Source of the DNA: Leptospira terpstrae serovar Hualin str. LT 11-33 = ATCC 700639
GTDB lineage: Bacteria > Spirochaetota > Leptospiria > Leptospirales > Leptospiraceae
DNA: 45,553 bases
Assembly: GCF_000332495.1 (NCBI RefSeq)
Contig: NZ_AOGW02000012.1
Span: 1-45,553, forward strand
Direction: 5' to 3'
The translations under genes and the position numbers were made by a program. Shown here in pieces: positions 1 through 8,893 of the stretch. The stretch's first letter is position 1. Each line of letters starts with the position of its first letter. A model generated the notes under the pieces. It saw only the letters and a program-made list of their open reading frames with translations, did not search any database and was not told where the DNA came from.

Positions 1-976
1 GAAACTGATCTTACAAGAGAGAAAAGACCATCCCAGGTGGGGAGCAAGAAAACTCCTAGCATCACTTTCGGCTCGGTTTCATATGATTCAAAAATGGCCA
101 CATCCAAGTACAGTAGGTCGTATTCTCAAACAAAATAACCTCATTAATCCACCAAAAAGAAGGATCCGTAAGCAATGCAGCGAACAACCATTCTCCAATG
201 CACTCGGCCCCAATGATATTTGGTGCGCTGATTTTAAAGGTCATTTCACCGTTGGGGATGGAAAAAGATGCACTCCTTTTACTGTCACAGATGCCTATAG
301 CCGGTTTTTACTCTGTTGTGAGATTGTTCCTAAGGCAGATACAACCAATGTAATCAATGAATTTATGAAGTTATTTAAACTCTATGGGATGCCACTTGCC
401 ATCCGCACTGATAATGGAACACCATTTGCTTCGAATGCACTTGCAGGACTTAGTAAACTTTCTGTTTGGTGGATCAAACTGGGAATCAAGTTGGAGAGGA
501 TTGAACCAGGGAAACCACAACAAAATGGTAGGCATGAAAGAATGCATAAAACCTTAAAGGAAGAAACAGCTTTGCCTCCAAGGTCCAGTTTAGAGACACA
601 ACAAAAAGCATTTCGAGATTTTCAGAAAGAATTCAATTACCTAAGACCACATGAAGGAATTCAAAATTCTTTTCCTGCTAACCATTACCAAAAGTCGAAA
701 AGGAAGCTCCCAAAACGGATTGTAAAAGCTTCTTATCCAACAAACATCATGATTGGAGAAATCAATGACATAGGGAATCTTCATATTGAAGGCCATCGGA
801 TCTTTCTATCTTCCGCGTTAGCAGATGAAGAAGTTGGTTTAGAGGAAATCTCGGACAGGCATGTAAAGATTCATTTTTATGGAGTTAGCCTTGGTGTGAT
901 CGATTTGTATACGGGAAAGTTGTTGCATTTTAAAAATCCAATGCAATCCTCATTACCGTCTGAATCAGGATTTTAA
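1..976 (+). CDS. IS481-type transposase, C-terminal part (5' end outside window)
   Basis: DDE-type transposase. The frame is open to the left edge (reading from base 2, giving KLILQERKDHPRWGARKLLA), so the ATG at 83 is internal and the start lies outside the window. The rve integrase core is clear: first Asp in WCADFKG, second Asp in RTDNGTPF, catalytic Glu in NGRHERMH. The C-terminal region after about base 700 matches the tail typical of IS481-like enzymes. About 324 residues are present. The right edge of the window carries 70 N-terminal residues of the same kind of protein in the same orientation, which together would make a near full-length enzyme. A subterminal TGTAAAGGATGT at 1012-1023 is the reverse complement of a motif at 45278-45289 upstream of the right-edge ORF, consistent with IS ends. 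Confidence 0.9.
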   Translation, partial: KLILQERKDHPRWGARKLLASLSARFHMIQKWPHPSTVGRILKQNNLINPPKRRIRKQCSEQPFSNALGPNDIWCADFKGHFTVGDGKRCTPFTVTDAYSRFLLCCEIVPKADTTNVINEFMKLFKLYGMPLAIRTDNGTPFASNALAGLSKLSVWWIKLGIKLERIEPGKPQQNGRHERMHKTLKEETALPPRSSLETQQKAFRDFQKEFNYLRPHEGIQNSFPANHYQKSKRKLPKRIVKASYPTNIMIGEINDIGNLHIEGHRIFLSSALADEEVGLEEISDRHVKIHFYGVSLGVIDLYTGKLLHFKNPMQSSLPSESGF

Positions 977-1006
977 TGCATCTTTATGTAAAGTATGTAT
1001 TGAGAC

Positions 1007-1038
1007 AAAACTGTAAAGGATGTACGAGTACACTCAAT
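1007..1038. repeat. IS end repeat, copy 1
   Basis: A 32-bp sequence containing CTGTAAAGGATGTACGAGT is repeated exactly at 1427-1458, 420 bp downstream. It begins 30 bp after the transposase stop and probably belongs to the right end of the edge IS. Weaker similarity continues for about 70 bp beyond each copy. Confidence 0.7.
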
Positions 1039-1426
1039 CACCTATTCCGTGTTATGCGACATAATATACATTCTGGGAAGCTGCTCACTGCATATTGGCT
1101 TATAAAGGTGCCATCTCGAAACACGGTTTTATGGATTAATTATGCTATAAAACTCCCTCAAAGTTTAAAAAATATTCATTAATCTAATTTTTTTTTCAAA
1201 TTAATGTAATAAATTTGATTCCCGCAGATATTTATAAACTAGGCTCTTCCGGCTTGGTTTTTTAGGTTTGTTCTGATATAACAATACATTAAAACAAAAT
1301 ATAGATATAATATTAAAAATTAAGTTGAATCTTGTGTGAGATAATTGAACATCTGTTTTGTTTTACAATGTGACTCATGGGGCGAAGCTGTGTCTGTTCG
1401 GTCAATGAAGAATGATTGTTGTTCTG

Positions 1427-1458
1427 AAAACTGTAAAGGATGTACGAGTACACTCAAT
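1427..1458. repeat. IS end repeat, copy 2 (remnant of a second IS)
   Basis: An exact 32-bp copy of 1007-1038, followed by about 70 bp of diverged similarity to the downstream flank of copy 1. No transposase accompanies it, so it is most simply the surviving right end of an older related insertion. Confidence 0.6.
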
Positions 1459-1723
1459 ACTATATCGGGTGTTTAGTGAAATAATCTATATTATCGGAAG
1501 AAGCATATTGCTTCATAATGGATAGTATTCCAAATCAAAATAATGCTTCAAAAGTAAAGGTTTTTTAAACAATGTTATCATTTATCTTTCGATGAATAAA
1601 ATACCTTTCATTAATGCTCACTTAGGACGCAATTTTTTAAATTAATATCTAGAGAGCATCCTTAAAGGCGGTGAAAATGGAACTACAGATACAAACAGTT
1701 ATGCGGCAGTTTTCAAATTCAAT

Positions 1724-2686
1724 ATGAATAAAATAAATAATTATACAGATCCTAATGTTCAGCAGGGTGAACAACCTGTTAGAGTTCTATTTTTCATAAT
1801 AGAATCATTTTCAGATCCGAAGAAAGTAGGATTCCAAAAATTTCTATCTGAATATCAGATAAATAAAATAATTCAATATCGAAACGAAAAGTGTTCTCTA
1901 AATTCAATTAAAAATTATAATCATTTTTTTATGCTTCCATATATAAATCAAACTAAGGCAATTTATATAAGAGAAACTTTTCTATCGTATCTCTGGGGAC
2001 TTTGCTACGCAACAACAACAACTTATTCAGAAATTATAAAACATGTAGATAACAACAAACCAGTCGATAATCGAATATGGGACAGAGCAATGGAAGTCGC
2101 CAGGTATTCAAAAAGTTTGATAACAAAATACAGTGACTGGCCTACCGATTTACCAAATCCAGAAATTCACTCTCTAGAAGACAAAGAATATATAGATTTA
2201 ACAAATAAAATATATATATGGGCAGTTCAGTTTATTCTCTATCATGAAATTGGTCATGCTAAAGAAAATCATATGTCAAAACCTTCTACTATTACCGACG
2301 AAATAGAAGCGGATAATTTTGCTTTCACGGAATTAATTTCGATAATAAATAGAATTCCAAACTATTCAATTAGAGAAACAGTCGTTTTTGGAATAATTTC
2401 AGGAATTTTTTCATTATTCATCTTAACTCCATTTAATATCACATACAAGGAAACTACTCATCCATATACTTTCAACAGATTGGATAAATTTATGAAATTA
2501 ATTGAAGCGGATCAAAAAATATCAGAAGATCATCACTATTGGTCATATGCCTTAATAGCAATTGAATTATGTAACTCGGCATCCTCAAATATTATAAATT
2601 GGGATACTTTTTCCCTAAACGATGACACTGCAAAAGCTCGTTACAACAAATCAATCAATTATCTAAATGAGATACAACCTAAGTAA
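1724..2686 (+). CDS. Zinc metallopeptidase, possibly Lit-like (peptidase U49)
   Basis: 320 residues. A gluzincin-type site is visible: HEIGH at residues 174-178 in a hydrophobic helix (FILYHEIGHAK), with a downstream acidic segment TDEIEAD (191-197) able to give the third zinc ligand. A hydrophobic segment follows at about residues 220-236. Length and layout resemble the phage-exclusion peptidase Lit, which cleaves EF-Tu on phage infection, but the assignment rests on motif and size only; another soluble or membrane-associated HExxH protease is possible. The gene is alone between a possible attC right end (GTTATGC at 1698) and a full attC-like repeat starting at its stop codon, so it looks like a one-gene cassette. 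No clear ribosome binding site is seen. Codon use is AT-rich like its neighbours. Confidence 0.6.
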   Translation: MNKINNYTDPNVQQGEQPVRVLFFIIESFSDPKKVGFQKFLSEYQINKIIQYRNEKCSLNSIKNYNHFFMLPYINQTKAIYIRETFLSYLWGLCYATTTTYSEIIKHVDNNKPVDNRIWDRAMEVARYSKSLITKYSDWPTDLPNPEIHSLEDKEYIDLTNKIYIWAVQFILYHEIGHAKENHMSKPSTITDEIEADNFAFTELISIINRIPNYSIRETVVFGIISGIFSLFILTPFNITYKETTHPYTFNRLDKFMKLIEADQKISEDHHYWSYALIAIELCNSASSNIINWDTFSLNDDTAKARYNKSINYLNEIQPK

Positions 2687-2847
2687 CAAGGGAAAACCGT
2701 CGCGCTTCGGGACTTCGCCCTCGCTTGGTCTGCGACGTATAGGCTTCTGGCACTCCCCTTGCGTTCGCAAGTTTCGTGGTCAGTCCATAACGTCCCGTTA
2801 CCGGGACTCAGGATCAGCATACGTCTGTTAGTCTAGTTGGTTATGCG
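2684..2847 (+). repeat. attC-like site A1 (long form)
   Basis: About 164 bp beginning at the stop codon of the upstream gene. It contains several self-complementary blocks (CGTCGC/GCGACG, CTTGCG/CGCAAG) and the shared right half GGGACTCAGGATCAGC...GTTAGTCTAGTTGGTTATGC. The right box GTTATGC lies at 2840-2846. The expected crossover is between G2840 and T2841. The left box is not clear. The length and large central hairpin recall Vibrio VCR-type attC sites. Confidence 0.75.
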
Positions 2848-2894
2848 GAAGTCGATAAACATTTTTAATTTTAACAAAAAGAGGAGCACTAAAA

Positions 2895-4250
2895 ATGCCA
2901 AAACTAAAAGAACTTTCAGTAGATAAATTGCATTTAGACTTACACAACTTTAGGACAGTTGCACAAAAAACTGAACTACAAGCCGTAAATTCCATGATTT
3001 CAATTAGCCCTAATAAATTTTGGGCCCTCTTGGAAAGCCTACTCGATGATGGTTATATAAAAACAGAAACTATCATTGTTTTAGAAAAATCTGGCAAGTA
3101 TACTATCAAGGAAGGAAATCGTAGAGTTGCAGCGATTAAAATAATATTATCAAAATATAAAAAAATTGAGATACCTGACCACCTTCAAACTAGAATAAAA
3201 GAATTACAAAAAGCCTGGAAAAAAAATAACGAAGTGTTACCGTGCACAATTTATCAAGAATCCGAAATCCAACAAATAGAAAAATTAATTTCTTTGATAC
3301 ACTCAAAAGGTGAACAAGCTGGCCGTGACCAATGGACAGCAGTAGCCAGAGCAAGATATGCACGTGATGTGAAAAAAGAAAATGAACTTGGTTTAAACCT
3401 ACTCGAATCATTTCTCTCAAATTGTAAAAAACTTTCACCAAATCAGAAAGAAAGTTGGAGCGGGGATTATCATTTGACTGTTTTAAATGATGCATTACGT
3501 AAGCTGCATACGCCTATGGGATATAAAAGCATTACAGAATTAGTAAAATCGTATCCAAAGAAGAATCGCTCAATTCTCGAAAAGATATTAATCGATATAG
3601 GAACTCAGCAACTTGGATTTAAACAAATAAGGAATGAAGAGGACTTCTTTGGAATTAAATACGGAATAATTTTACCAAACATTTCTACAACTACTACAGG
3701 ACAGCCCACAAACCCTTCAACTCCAATAGCAATTCCAGCGAAACCGCCAACACCTGAAAAACCCAAGCCAGATACGCTTTCCTTGACAGATCCAAAAAAT
3801 GTAACAAAAATTTTAAAGTCGTTTCATCCAAAAGGCAAATATCGTGAAAAAGTCGTAACTCTATTGACAGAGTTGAAAAATCTAAACCTCGAAAAGCATC
3901 CCCATTCTTTTTGTTTTTTATTAAGAAGTATGTTTGAAATTTCAGCCAAGGCTTATTGTATTGATCATAAAGCAGCTAGTGGCCCAGCAGCTACAAAAGC
4001 TGACGGTCAAGATAGAAACTTAGTAGACATATTAAGAGATATAACAAATCATTTGACGAATAATAAATCAGATAAAGCAAAAACTAAAGAATTACACGGT
4101 GCCATGACTGAACTAGCAAAGCCTGACGGGATACTATCAGTAACTTCCTTAAATCAGTTAATCCACAATCCCAAATTTTCTATCACACCTTCTGATATCA
4201 GCATAACGTTTACAAATGTCTTTCCATTGCTCGAAGAATTAAACAAATAA
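2895..4250 (+). CDS. ParB/Srx-fold protein with C-terminal HEPN-like domain
   Basis: 451 residues with a strong ribosome binding site (AGGAG 8 nt before ATG). The N-terminal 90 residues look like a ParB/sulfiredoxin domain: LSVDKLHLDLHNFR, then a conserved turn KEGNRRVAAIKI at about residues 72-83 (the ParB box-II-like EGNRR). The middle is helical, followed by a Pro/Thr-rich linker (about 265-300). The last 150 residues are helical with a pattern seen in HEPN or AbiJ-type domains (FLLRSMFEISAKAYC, then NLVDILRDITNHL); this part is inferred. The Dam methylase starts 2 nt after its stop, so the two are co-translated. In this pairing it could be a DNA-binding or nuclease partner of the methylase. 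It sits in the second cassette. Confidence 0.6.
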   Translation: MPKLKELSVDKLHLDLHNFRTVAQKTELQAVNSMISISPNKFWALLESLLDDGYIKTETIIVLEKSGKYTIKEGNRRVAAIKIILSKYKKIEIPDHLQTRIKELQKAWKKNNEVLPCTIYQESEIQQIEKLISLIHSKGEQAGRDQWTAVARARYARDVKKENELGLNLLESFLSNCKKLSPNQKESWSGDYHLTVLNDALRKLHTPMGYKSITELVKSYPKKNRSILEKILIDIGTQQLGFKQIRNEEDFFGIKYGIILPNISTTTTGQPTNPSTPIAIPAKPPTPEKPKPDTLSLTDPKNVTKILKSFHPKGKYREKVVTLLTELKNLNLEKHPHSFCFLLRSMFEISAKAYCIDHKAASGPAATKADGQDRNLVDILRDITNHLTNNKSDKAKTKELHGAMTELAKPDGILSVTSLNQLIHNPKFSITPSDISITFTNVFPLLEELNK

Positions 4251-4252
4251 AT

Positions 4253-5131
4253 ATGAGTAGAACTCCTTTAAGATATCCAGGTGGCAAACAAAAAATAACT
4301 GAATTTATAGATGAAATAATTTCATTCAATGATTTGAACATAACAGAATATGTTGAACCATTCGCAGGCGGAGCCGGTATCGCTATTGCGTTACTGCTCG
4401 CAAGAAAAGTAAAAAAAATTCATCTAAATGATATTTCATTACCAATATATGCCTTTTGGTATTCAATTTTGAACAATACAGAGGAATTCTGTAGAAAAAC
4501 TTCCCGAACATCCCTAAATATAGAAGAATGGAAAAAACAAAGAGAAATCCTCAGGAATCCAAACAGCTATCCTCTTTTTGACCTCGGTTTTGCAACGTTT
4601 TACTTAAACCGTTGCAATCGTTCCGGAATTCTCTCCGCTGGAGTTATAGGTGGTTTAACTCAAAGCGGAGTGTGGAAATTGGATGCAAGATTCAATCGAT
4701 TTGATTTAATTCGAAGAATCGAATCTATAGCACTATTTAAAAATTCAATAAAGCTAAAAAATATGGATGCAGAGAAATATATTACAAACTATGTTCCTAA
4801 GTTGCCAAAAGAATCATTAATATATTTTGACCCACCATACTACCAGAAGGCAGATTCGCTATATTTGAATCATTATTTACATAACGACCACTCGAGAATT
4901 GCAAAAATAATCCAATCTAAAGTAAAACATCCATGGGTAGTATCCTATGATTTTCATAAAGAAATAAAAGAATTTTATAACAAACGAAAGAAAATTCTTT
5001 ATTCGTTACAGTATCATGCATCAAAATCATACAAAGGAAGAGAAATCTTTATTTTTTCCGATAAATTATCCGTTCCAAATAAATCCAAATTAGAATTTAT
5101 CAATTCTTCACTTAATAAATCGATGGTTTAA
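4253..5131 (+). CDS. DNA adenine methylase, D12/Dam class
   Basis: 292 residues, a full-length alpha-class N6-adenine methyltransferase. Motif X is RYPGGKQKI at residues 7-15, the SAM-binding motif I is VEPFAGGAG at 34-42, and the catalytic motif IV is YFDPPYY at 191-197 (DPPY 193-196). The family methylates adenine in short sites such as GATC; the target here cannot be read from sequence. It starts 2 nt after the ParB-fold gene and shares its cassette. There is no partner restriction enzyme of a known type next to it, so the upstream gene is the only candidate partner. attC-like site A2 begins 19 bp after the stop. Confidence 0.92.
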   Translation: MSRTPLRYPGGKQKITEFIDEIISFNDLNITEYVEPFAGGAGIAIALLLARKVKKIHLNDISLPIYAFWYSILNNTEEFCRKTSRTSLNIEEWKKQREILRNPNSYPLFDLGFATFYLNRCNRSGILSAGVIGGLTQSGVWKLDARFNRFDLIRRIESIALFKNSIKLKNMDAEKYITNYVPKLPKESLIYFDPPYYQKADSLYLNHYLHNDHSRIAKIIQSKVKHPWVVSYDFHKEIKEFYNKRKKILYSLQYHASKSYKGREIFIFSDKLSVPNKSKLEFINSSLNKSMV

Positions 5132-5149
5132 ATGCAATTATCGCCCATC

Positions 5150-5213
5150 GCATAACCACTGCGCTTCGGGACTCAGGGTCAGCCTACGTCGGTTAGCCTA
5201 GTTCGTTTTGTGC
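5150..5213 (+). repeat. attC-like site A2 (short form)
   Basis: 64 bp. The left box GCATAAC (5150-5156) is the exact reverse complement of the right box of A1 (GTTATGC), as expected for the two ends of one cassette. The core CTTCGGGACTCAGGGTCAGC and the right half TCGGTTAGCCTAGTTCG match the other sites. The right box GTTTTGT (5205-5211) departs from consensus. Confidence 0.85.
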
Positions 5214-5229
5214 AATAAGCAGAATGTTT

Positions 5230-6525
5230 GCCTCAGGGCATGGGTAACACTTTCAAGTTTCTAATCCCTTTAGATCACCTTTTTAGGAGGGCTTTGGGGA
5301 TGCCTTGGAAGGAGTTTAATACCGTGGATTTAAGATTTCAATTTGTTCTGGATTTGTACCAGAACGGCGTCAATTTTACTCAGCTATGTGCTCAGTATGG
5401 TATTTCCACTAATTGTGGATATAAATGGAAAGAAAGGTTTCTGAGGGAAGGGAAAGAAGGACTTCAGGACAAGTAGAAAATCCCAAAACTCTCCGGATAA
5501 GATTGCAGAGGAAACGATCCTTGAGATCATTAAGATTAAGAACAATAGAAAGTTCTGGGGTGCTAAGAAAATTTTAGAACTTTACAAGAAACAATTCCCT
5601 AATCACAAAGCTCCTAACAGATCTACTATTGAGCGCATTCTTAAGAAAGCGGGTCTACAAGACAAAAAGACAAAAAGAAAACCCACTATAACGCAGGTCA
5701 AAGAGTCTCTATGCCCGAGAAAGCTACTAGACCTAACCATGTTTGGACTGTTGACTTCAAGGATTAGTGGTACACACCAGAAAGAGAGAAAGTTAATCCT
5801 CTAACTGTTTGTGATGATTTCTCCAAATACACTCTCTCCATCAAGACTCTCAAGAAAGGTGATATTCCTTCCGTTAAGGCGGAATTTACTAGGCTATTTT
5901 CTATCTACGGCTTACCTGATGTCATTCGTTCTGACAATGGACCACCTTTTGCTTCTATGCAGTCGCTTTGGTGGCTCTCTCTTGGGGAATCAAGCTCGAT
6001 CGCATTCAATCTGGCAAACCTTACCAGAATGGGGCTCATGAGCGTATGCATAGGGACATGGCTCGCGAATTACAACATGAGATCGTGGGTAACATCACCC
6101 TCTTCCAGAAACTCTTCGACAAGTGGAGAATCGATTTTAACAGAAACAGACCTCATGAAGCACTTGCAATGAAGACTCCTGAACAAGTCTATGTGAAGTC
6201 TAACAAACTATTCGATCCAAATGCTGATTTACTTATCTCTTATCCTTATGGGTTCAAGCAAAGGCATGTCAATGACAGAGGTTACATCAATTACAATGGA
6301 CACCTCATCATGATCGGGAATCCATTTAACGGATTTAATGTGGGGATCAAAAAAGAAAACGACCCCGTTTCCATTTGGTTCGGTTCTAATAAACTAGGTC
6401 TTATCGATCAAAATTTATTCTTGATCATTTCCGATCCTGACTCATACAAAGTTCATAAACCAAGAAAGATAACTAAAAAGTGTTACACTTCTCTTGACGC
6501 ATAACCGTTACCCATGTCCTGAAGT
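5230..6525 (+). mobile_element. Degenerate IS481-type insertion sequence
   Basis: The ends are imperfect inverted repeats: 5230-5248 (GCCTCAGGGCATGGGTAAC) against 6507-6525, matching 16 of 19. A second inner pair lies inside them (GTAACACTTT at the left, AAAGTGTTAC at 6477-6486). The enclosed transposase is broken. The element lies 17 bp right of attC-like site A2 and 26 bp before the dGTPase start, so it landed between the attC site and the next gene. A clear target duplication was not found. Confidence 0.8.
5300..6504 (+). pseudogene. IS481-type transposase, frameshifted and stopped
   Basis: Reading starts at ATG 5300, with AGGAGG 9 nt upstream; the N terminus MPWKEFNTVDLRFQ resembles the right-edge transposase start. 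The first frame ends at TAG 5474-5476. It continues in another frame (SRKSQNSPDKIAEETILEI), shifts again near 5710, meets an in-frame TAG just after VDFKD (about 5765), and shifts once more near 5975 into the final frame that ends at 6504. The DDE triad is still recognisable (VDFKD, RSDNGPPF, NGAHERMH). Several independent lesions mean this copy is dead. It is diverged from the edge copy and has different ends, so it is a separate IS type of the same family. Confidence 0.88.
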
Positions 6526-6550
6526 CATACAAAAAATTTTAGGAATAATT

Positions 6551-7840
6551 ATGATCAACAATTTCAGTAAAAGTGATATTAACTATCTTACAAAAACGTA
6601 CAACGAAGTAAAAAAGCTGACATTTCGTTTCAATGAAACTAAAGAAGACTTTTCTCGTGATATTAGAACTATTAACGAATTCCAAAGGGATTACGCTCGC
6701 TGCATTTATTCCTCGTCCTTCAGAAGATTACAAGGAAAAATGCAACTACTCAGTGTAAAAGTATCAAAGTTTTATAGAAATCGATTAACGCACAGTATAG
6801 AGGTTGCGACAATTGCAAGAGAAATAGGCAGAACTTTACATACTATAGATCCTAATCTTTATTCTGAAGATGATCTTTATGTTTTAGAACTAGCTTCATT
6901 GATGCATGACTCAGGGAATCCGCCCTTCGGACATTATGGAGAAATAATTTTGAATTCTTTGCTGAAAAACAATGGAGGATTTGAAGGTAACGCACAAGTA
7001 ATAAGAATTATCAATAAACTTGAGAAAAAACATCCTCTATTTCCGGGACTAGATTTAACCCTGCGATCTCAATTATCATTAGTAAAATATTATAAACGAG
7101 GATATAAGTATCAAAAATTAAGACCAAAAAAATATCTTTACAATGATGATTTTACTCAGATCAGCACAATCTTGAAAAAACTTAATATTAGACCTAGAAC
7201 AATCGATGTTCAAATTATGGATTTATCTGATGAAATCGCTTATGCTGCCCACGATTTAGAAGATGCTCTTCGGGAAAAAATAATTACCATCGATGAAATT
7301 TTATATGAATTTAAAAAATGGAATGATCAAAAATCATATATTGAATTAGAAAAAATAGTAAAAGAAACAGAAGAATTTGCTTTCAAATCCAAAAAATACG
7401 ACTCGTCTGAAGAATATAATTTCATTTTTAGAAAAACTCTAACATCTCGAATCGTAAATACACTAATAAATGATATTGGTCTTATTAATCTAAGTTCGAA
7501 AAATAAGGAAAAAACAGGATCTGGACATACCAAAGAATTAGGTTTTAAAAAATTCGAAAAACTATCCGAAGGATTAAAAAAGATCACTTTTAAATGTATT
7601 TCGAATATTGATGAAGTCTATATTTACGAAAAAAAAGGCGAAGTTATAATAAAAAGTCTATTTGAGCTATATTCTGATTCTTCAAAGAATAAGGATTTAA
7701 AATTACTGCCGCCCGAATTTAGAAACCTAAAATCGAAGGAACGATCGATAGTTGATTACATCAGTGGTATGATGGATAATTTTGCTTTTGACCAATATCA
7801 AAAATACTTCAATAGTACGGAAAAAATTAAAATTTTTTGA
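6551..7840 (+). CDS. dGTPase-like HD-domain triphosphohydrolase
   Basis: About 429 residues from the ATG at 6551 (AGGA 7 nt upstream); an in-frame start at 6494 would lie inside the IS end and is unlikely. It shows the dGTPase signature: SSSFRRLQGKMQ (55-66), RLTHSIEVATIAR with the first metal His at 81, the HD pair LMHDSGNPPFGH at 119-120, and a later Asp in MDLSDEIAYAAHD. The family hydrolyses dGTP or other dNTPs to nucleoside and triphosphate; some members protect against phages by depleting dNTPs. The accessory setting, alone in a cassette, suits that role more than housekeeping, but this is inference. attC-like site A3 follows 8 bp after the stop. Confidence 0.88.
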   Translation: MINNFSKSDINYLTKTYNEVKKLTFRFNETKEDFSRDIRTINEFQRDYARCIYSSSFRRLQGKMQLLSVKVSKFYRNRLTHSIEVATIAREIGRTLHTIDPNLYSEDDLYVLELASLMHDSGNPPFGHYGEIILNSLLKNNGGFEGNAQVIRIINKLEKKHPLFPGLDLTLRSQLSLVKYYKRGYKYQKLRPKKYLYNDDFTQISTILKKLNIRPRTIDVQIMDLSDEIAYAAHDLEDALREKIITIDEILYEFKKWNDQKSYIELEKIVKETEEFAFKSKKYDSSEEYNFIFRKTLTSRIVNTLINDIGLINLSSKNKEKTGSGHTKELGFKKFEKLSEGLKKITFKCISNIDEVYIYEKKGEVIIKSLFELYSDSSKNKDLKLLPPEFRNLKSKERSIVDYISGMMDNFAFDQYQKYFNSTEKIKIF

Positions 7841-7848
7841 TTACCACT

Positions 7849-7901
7849 GCGACTAACTTCGGGGAAACGCTTCACTTCGGCAAGCTAAATACGTTAGCCG
7901 C
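7849..7901 (+). repeat. attC-like site A3 (short form)
   Basis: 53 bp with outer boxes GCGACTAAC (7849-7857) and GTTAGCCGC (7893-7901), near-perfect inverted repeats (8 of 9). The inside holds CTTCGG-type short hairpins. It resembles the compact class of attC sites (GCTAAC...GTTAG). The left box is not complementary to the right box of A2, which fits the rearrangement caused by the IS insertion between them. Confidence 0.75.
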
Positions 7902-7922
7902 TATACTTGACAACCATAAACG

Positions 7923-8819
7923 ATGAACTACACAGAAAAAATTAAACAATTTCAAAATGAATATGTTCCGAGTCATGATACGTATTCTCAGACTTTCTAC
8001 CATTATACGAAGCTATCTACTCTTAATGAAATCCTAAAGAAACGAGAATTATGGTTCACCGATATAGAATTTCAGAATGATACAGCCGAGTTCAGACATG
8101 GCTTAAATTTAGCAAAACAGGTATTTGTAGATGTAAAGGCAAGTATGAACCTATCCGATTTTGCAAAAGATATTGCCAATTCGTATGAAAAAGAAATAAA
8201 TAATATGGGCAAAAATTTTCGTATTTTTACATTTTCATTAACAAGAAACCAAGACAGCCTTGCAAATTGGTCGCGGTATGCACGATCCAATCAAGGTGTG
8301 TCAATTGGCTTTGACATTTCACAAATTGGCCTTGCGGAGGGAAAACCTACAGCTTCATTTGTTCCGTATCAGGTAATCTATGATAATAGTGCTCAAGTCA
8401 AAGCATTTGAAAAATTATTCAAACTCTCTTTGGATCATATTCAAAAGAATCAGGGTTTGACTAAAGAGGAAATTCGTATAATCGGTAGCCTTGCAATCGC
8501 AATGGCAACTTATTTATGCTCTTTTTTTAAAAATGAACATTTCCAAGATGAGAATGAACTGCGATTCATAAAATCGATCGATGTTAGAGAGTCAAATGAA
8601 GTTCAATTCCGATTCCAAAACGAGACAATGATTCCTTATATTATTTGCAAGCTTGATAATGAAAAAATAAGATCAGCGAATCTGATTAAAGAATTGATAC
8701 TTGCGCACGGAGCGAAAATGAATAGAGCTGCGATAGATATATTTGGAAAAAAATATGGTCTTGATCCAAATATTATTCATGATTCAAAGGTTTCTTACAG
8801 AGCCGAGTACGGCGGCTAA
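7923..8819 (+). CDS. DUF2971 family protein
   Basis: 298 residues. The family signature is clear: FYHYTKLSTLNEILKKRELWFTD near the N terminus (about 26-48), SLANWSRYARSNQGVSIGFD at about 111-130, and a late FFKNEHFQDENELRFI. The biochemical role of DUF2971 is not established; members are frequent in mobile and defence-associated loci. The gene begins 22 nt after attC-like site A3 and its stop codon lies inside the left box of A4, so it fills a single-gene cassette exactly. No ribosome binding site is evident. Confidence 0.8.
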   Translation: MNYTEKIKQFQNEYVPSHDTYSQTFYHYTKLSTLNEILKKRELWFTDIEFQNDTAEFRHGLNLAKQVFVDVKASMNLSDFAKDIANSYEKEINNMGKNFRIFTFSLTRNQDSLANWSRYARSNQGVSIGFDISQIGLAEGKPTASFVPYQVIYDNSAQVKAFEKLFKLSLDHIQKNQGLTKEEIRIIGSLAIAMATYLCSFFKNEHFQDENELRFIKSIDVRESNEVQFRFQNETMIPYIICKLDNEKIRSANLIKELILAHGAKMNRAAIDIFGKKYGLDPNIIHDSKVSYRAEYGG

Positions 8820-8876
8820 CAGCGCCTTCGGAGGCTCAAGGTCAGCAAGCGTCGATTAGTCTAGTTCGTTATACGC
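8814..8876 (+). repeat. attC-like site A4 (short form)
   Basis: 63 bp. The left box GGCTAAC (8814-8820) overlaps the stop of the DUF2971 gene and is the exact reverse complement of the A3 right box GTTAGCC; the match extends to 9 bp (GCGGCTAAC at 8812). The core CAAGGTCAGC and right half CGATTAGTCTAGTTCG match the other sites. The right box is GTTATAC at 8868-8874. Confidence 0.88.
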
Positions 8877-8893
8877 TATTGCCTAAAAAATTT

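Larger units (their letters stand above)
977..1723. other. Gene-free stretch with IS ends and a possible attC right end
   Basis: No convincing gene is present. The 68-codon frame at 976-1182 runs through the IS right end and looks non-coding. The stretch holds the two 32-bp IS-end repeats (1007-1038 and 1427-1458), one GGGCGAAGC motif at 1380-1388, and just before the next gene GTTATGCGGC at 1698-1707. That last sequence matches the right box (GTTATGC) of the attC-like repeats further on and could be the left boundary of the first cassette. Confidence 0.5.

Noticed and set aside
1050..1057. GTTATGCG as an attC right box
   Set aside because: It lies in IS-end-like sequence, has no preceding CTAGTTCG or hairpin, and no gene follows.
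976..1182. 68-codon ORF after the edge transposase
   Set aside because: It runs across the IS right end and its repeat; no ribosome site and unlikely composition.
5811..6172. ORFs at 5811-6041 and 5957-6172 as genes
   Set aside because: They are out-of-frame pieces of the broken IS481 transposase.
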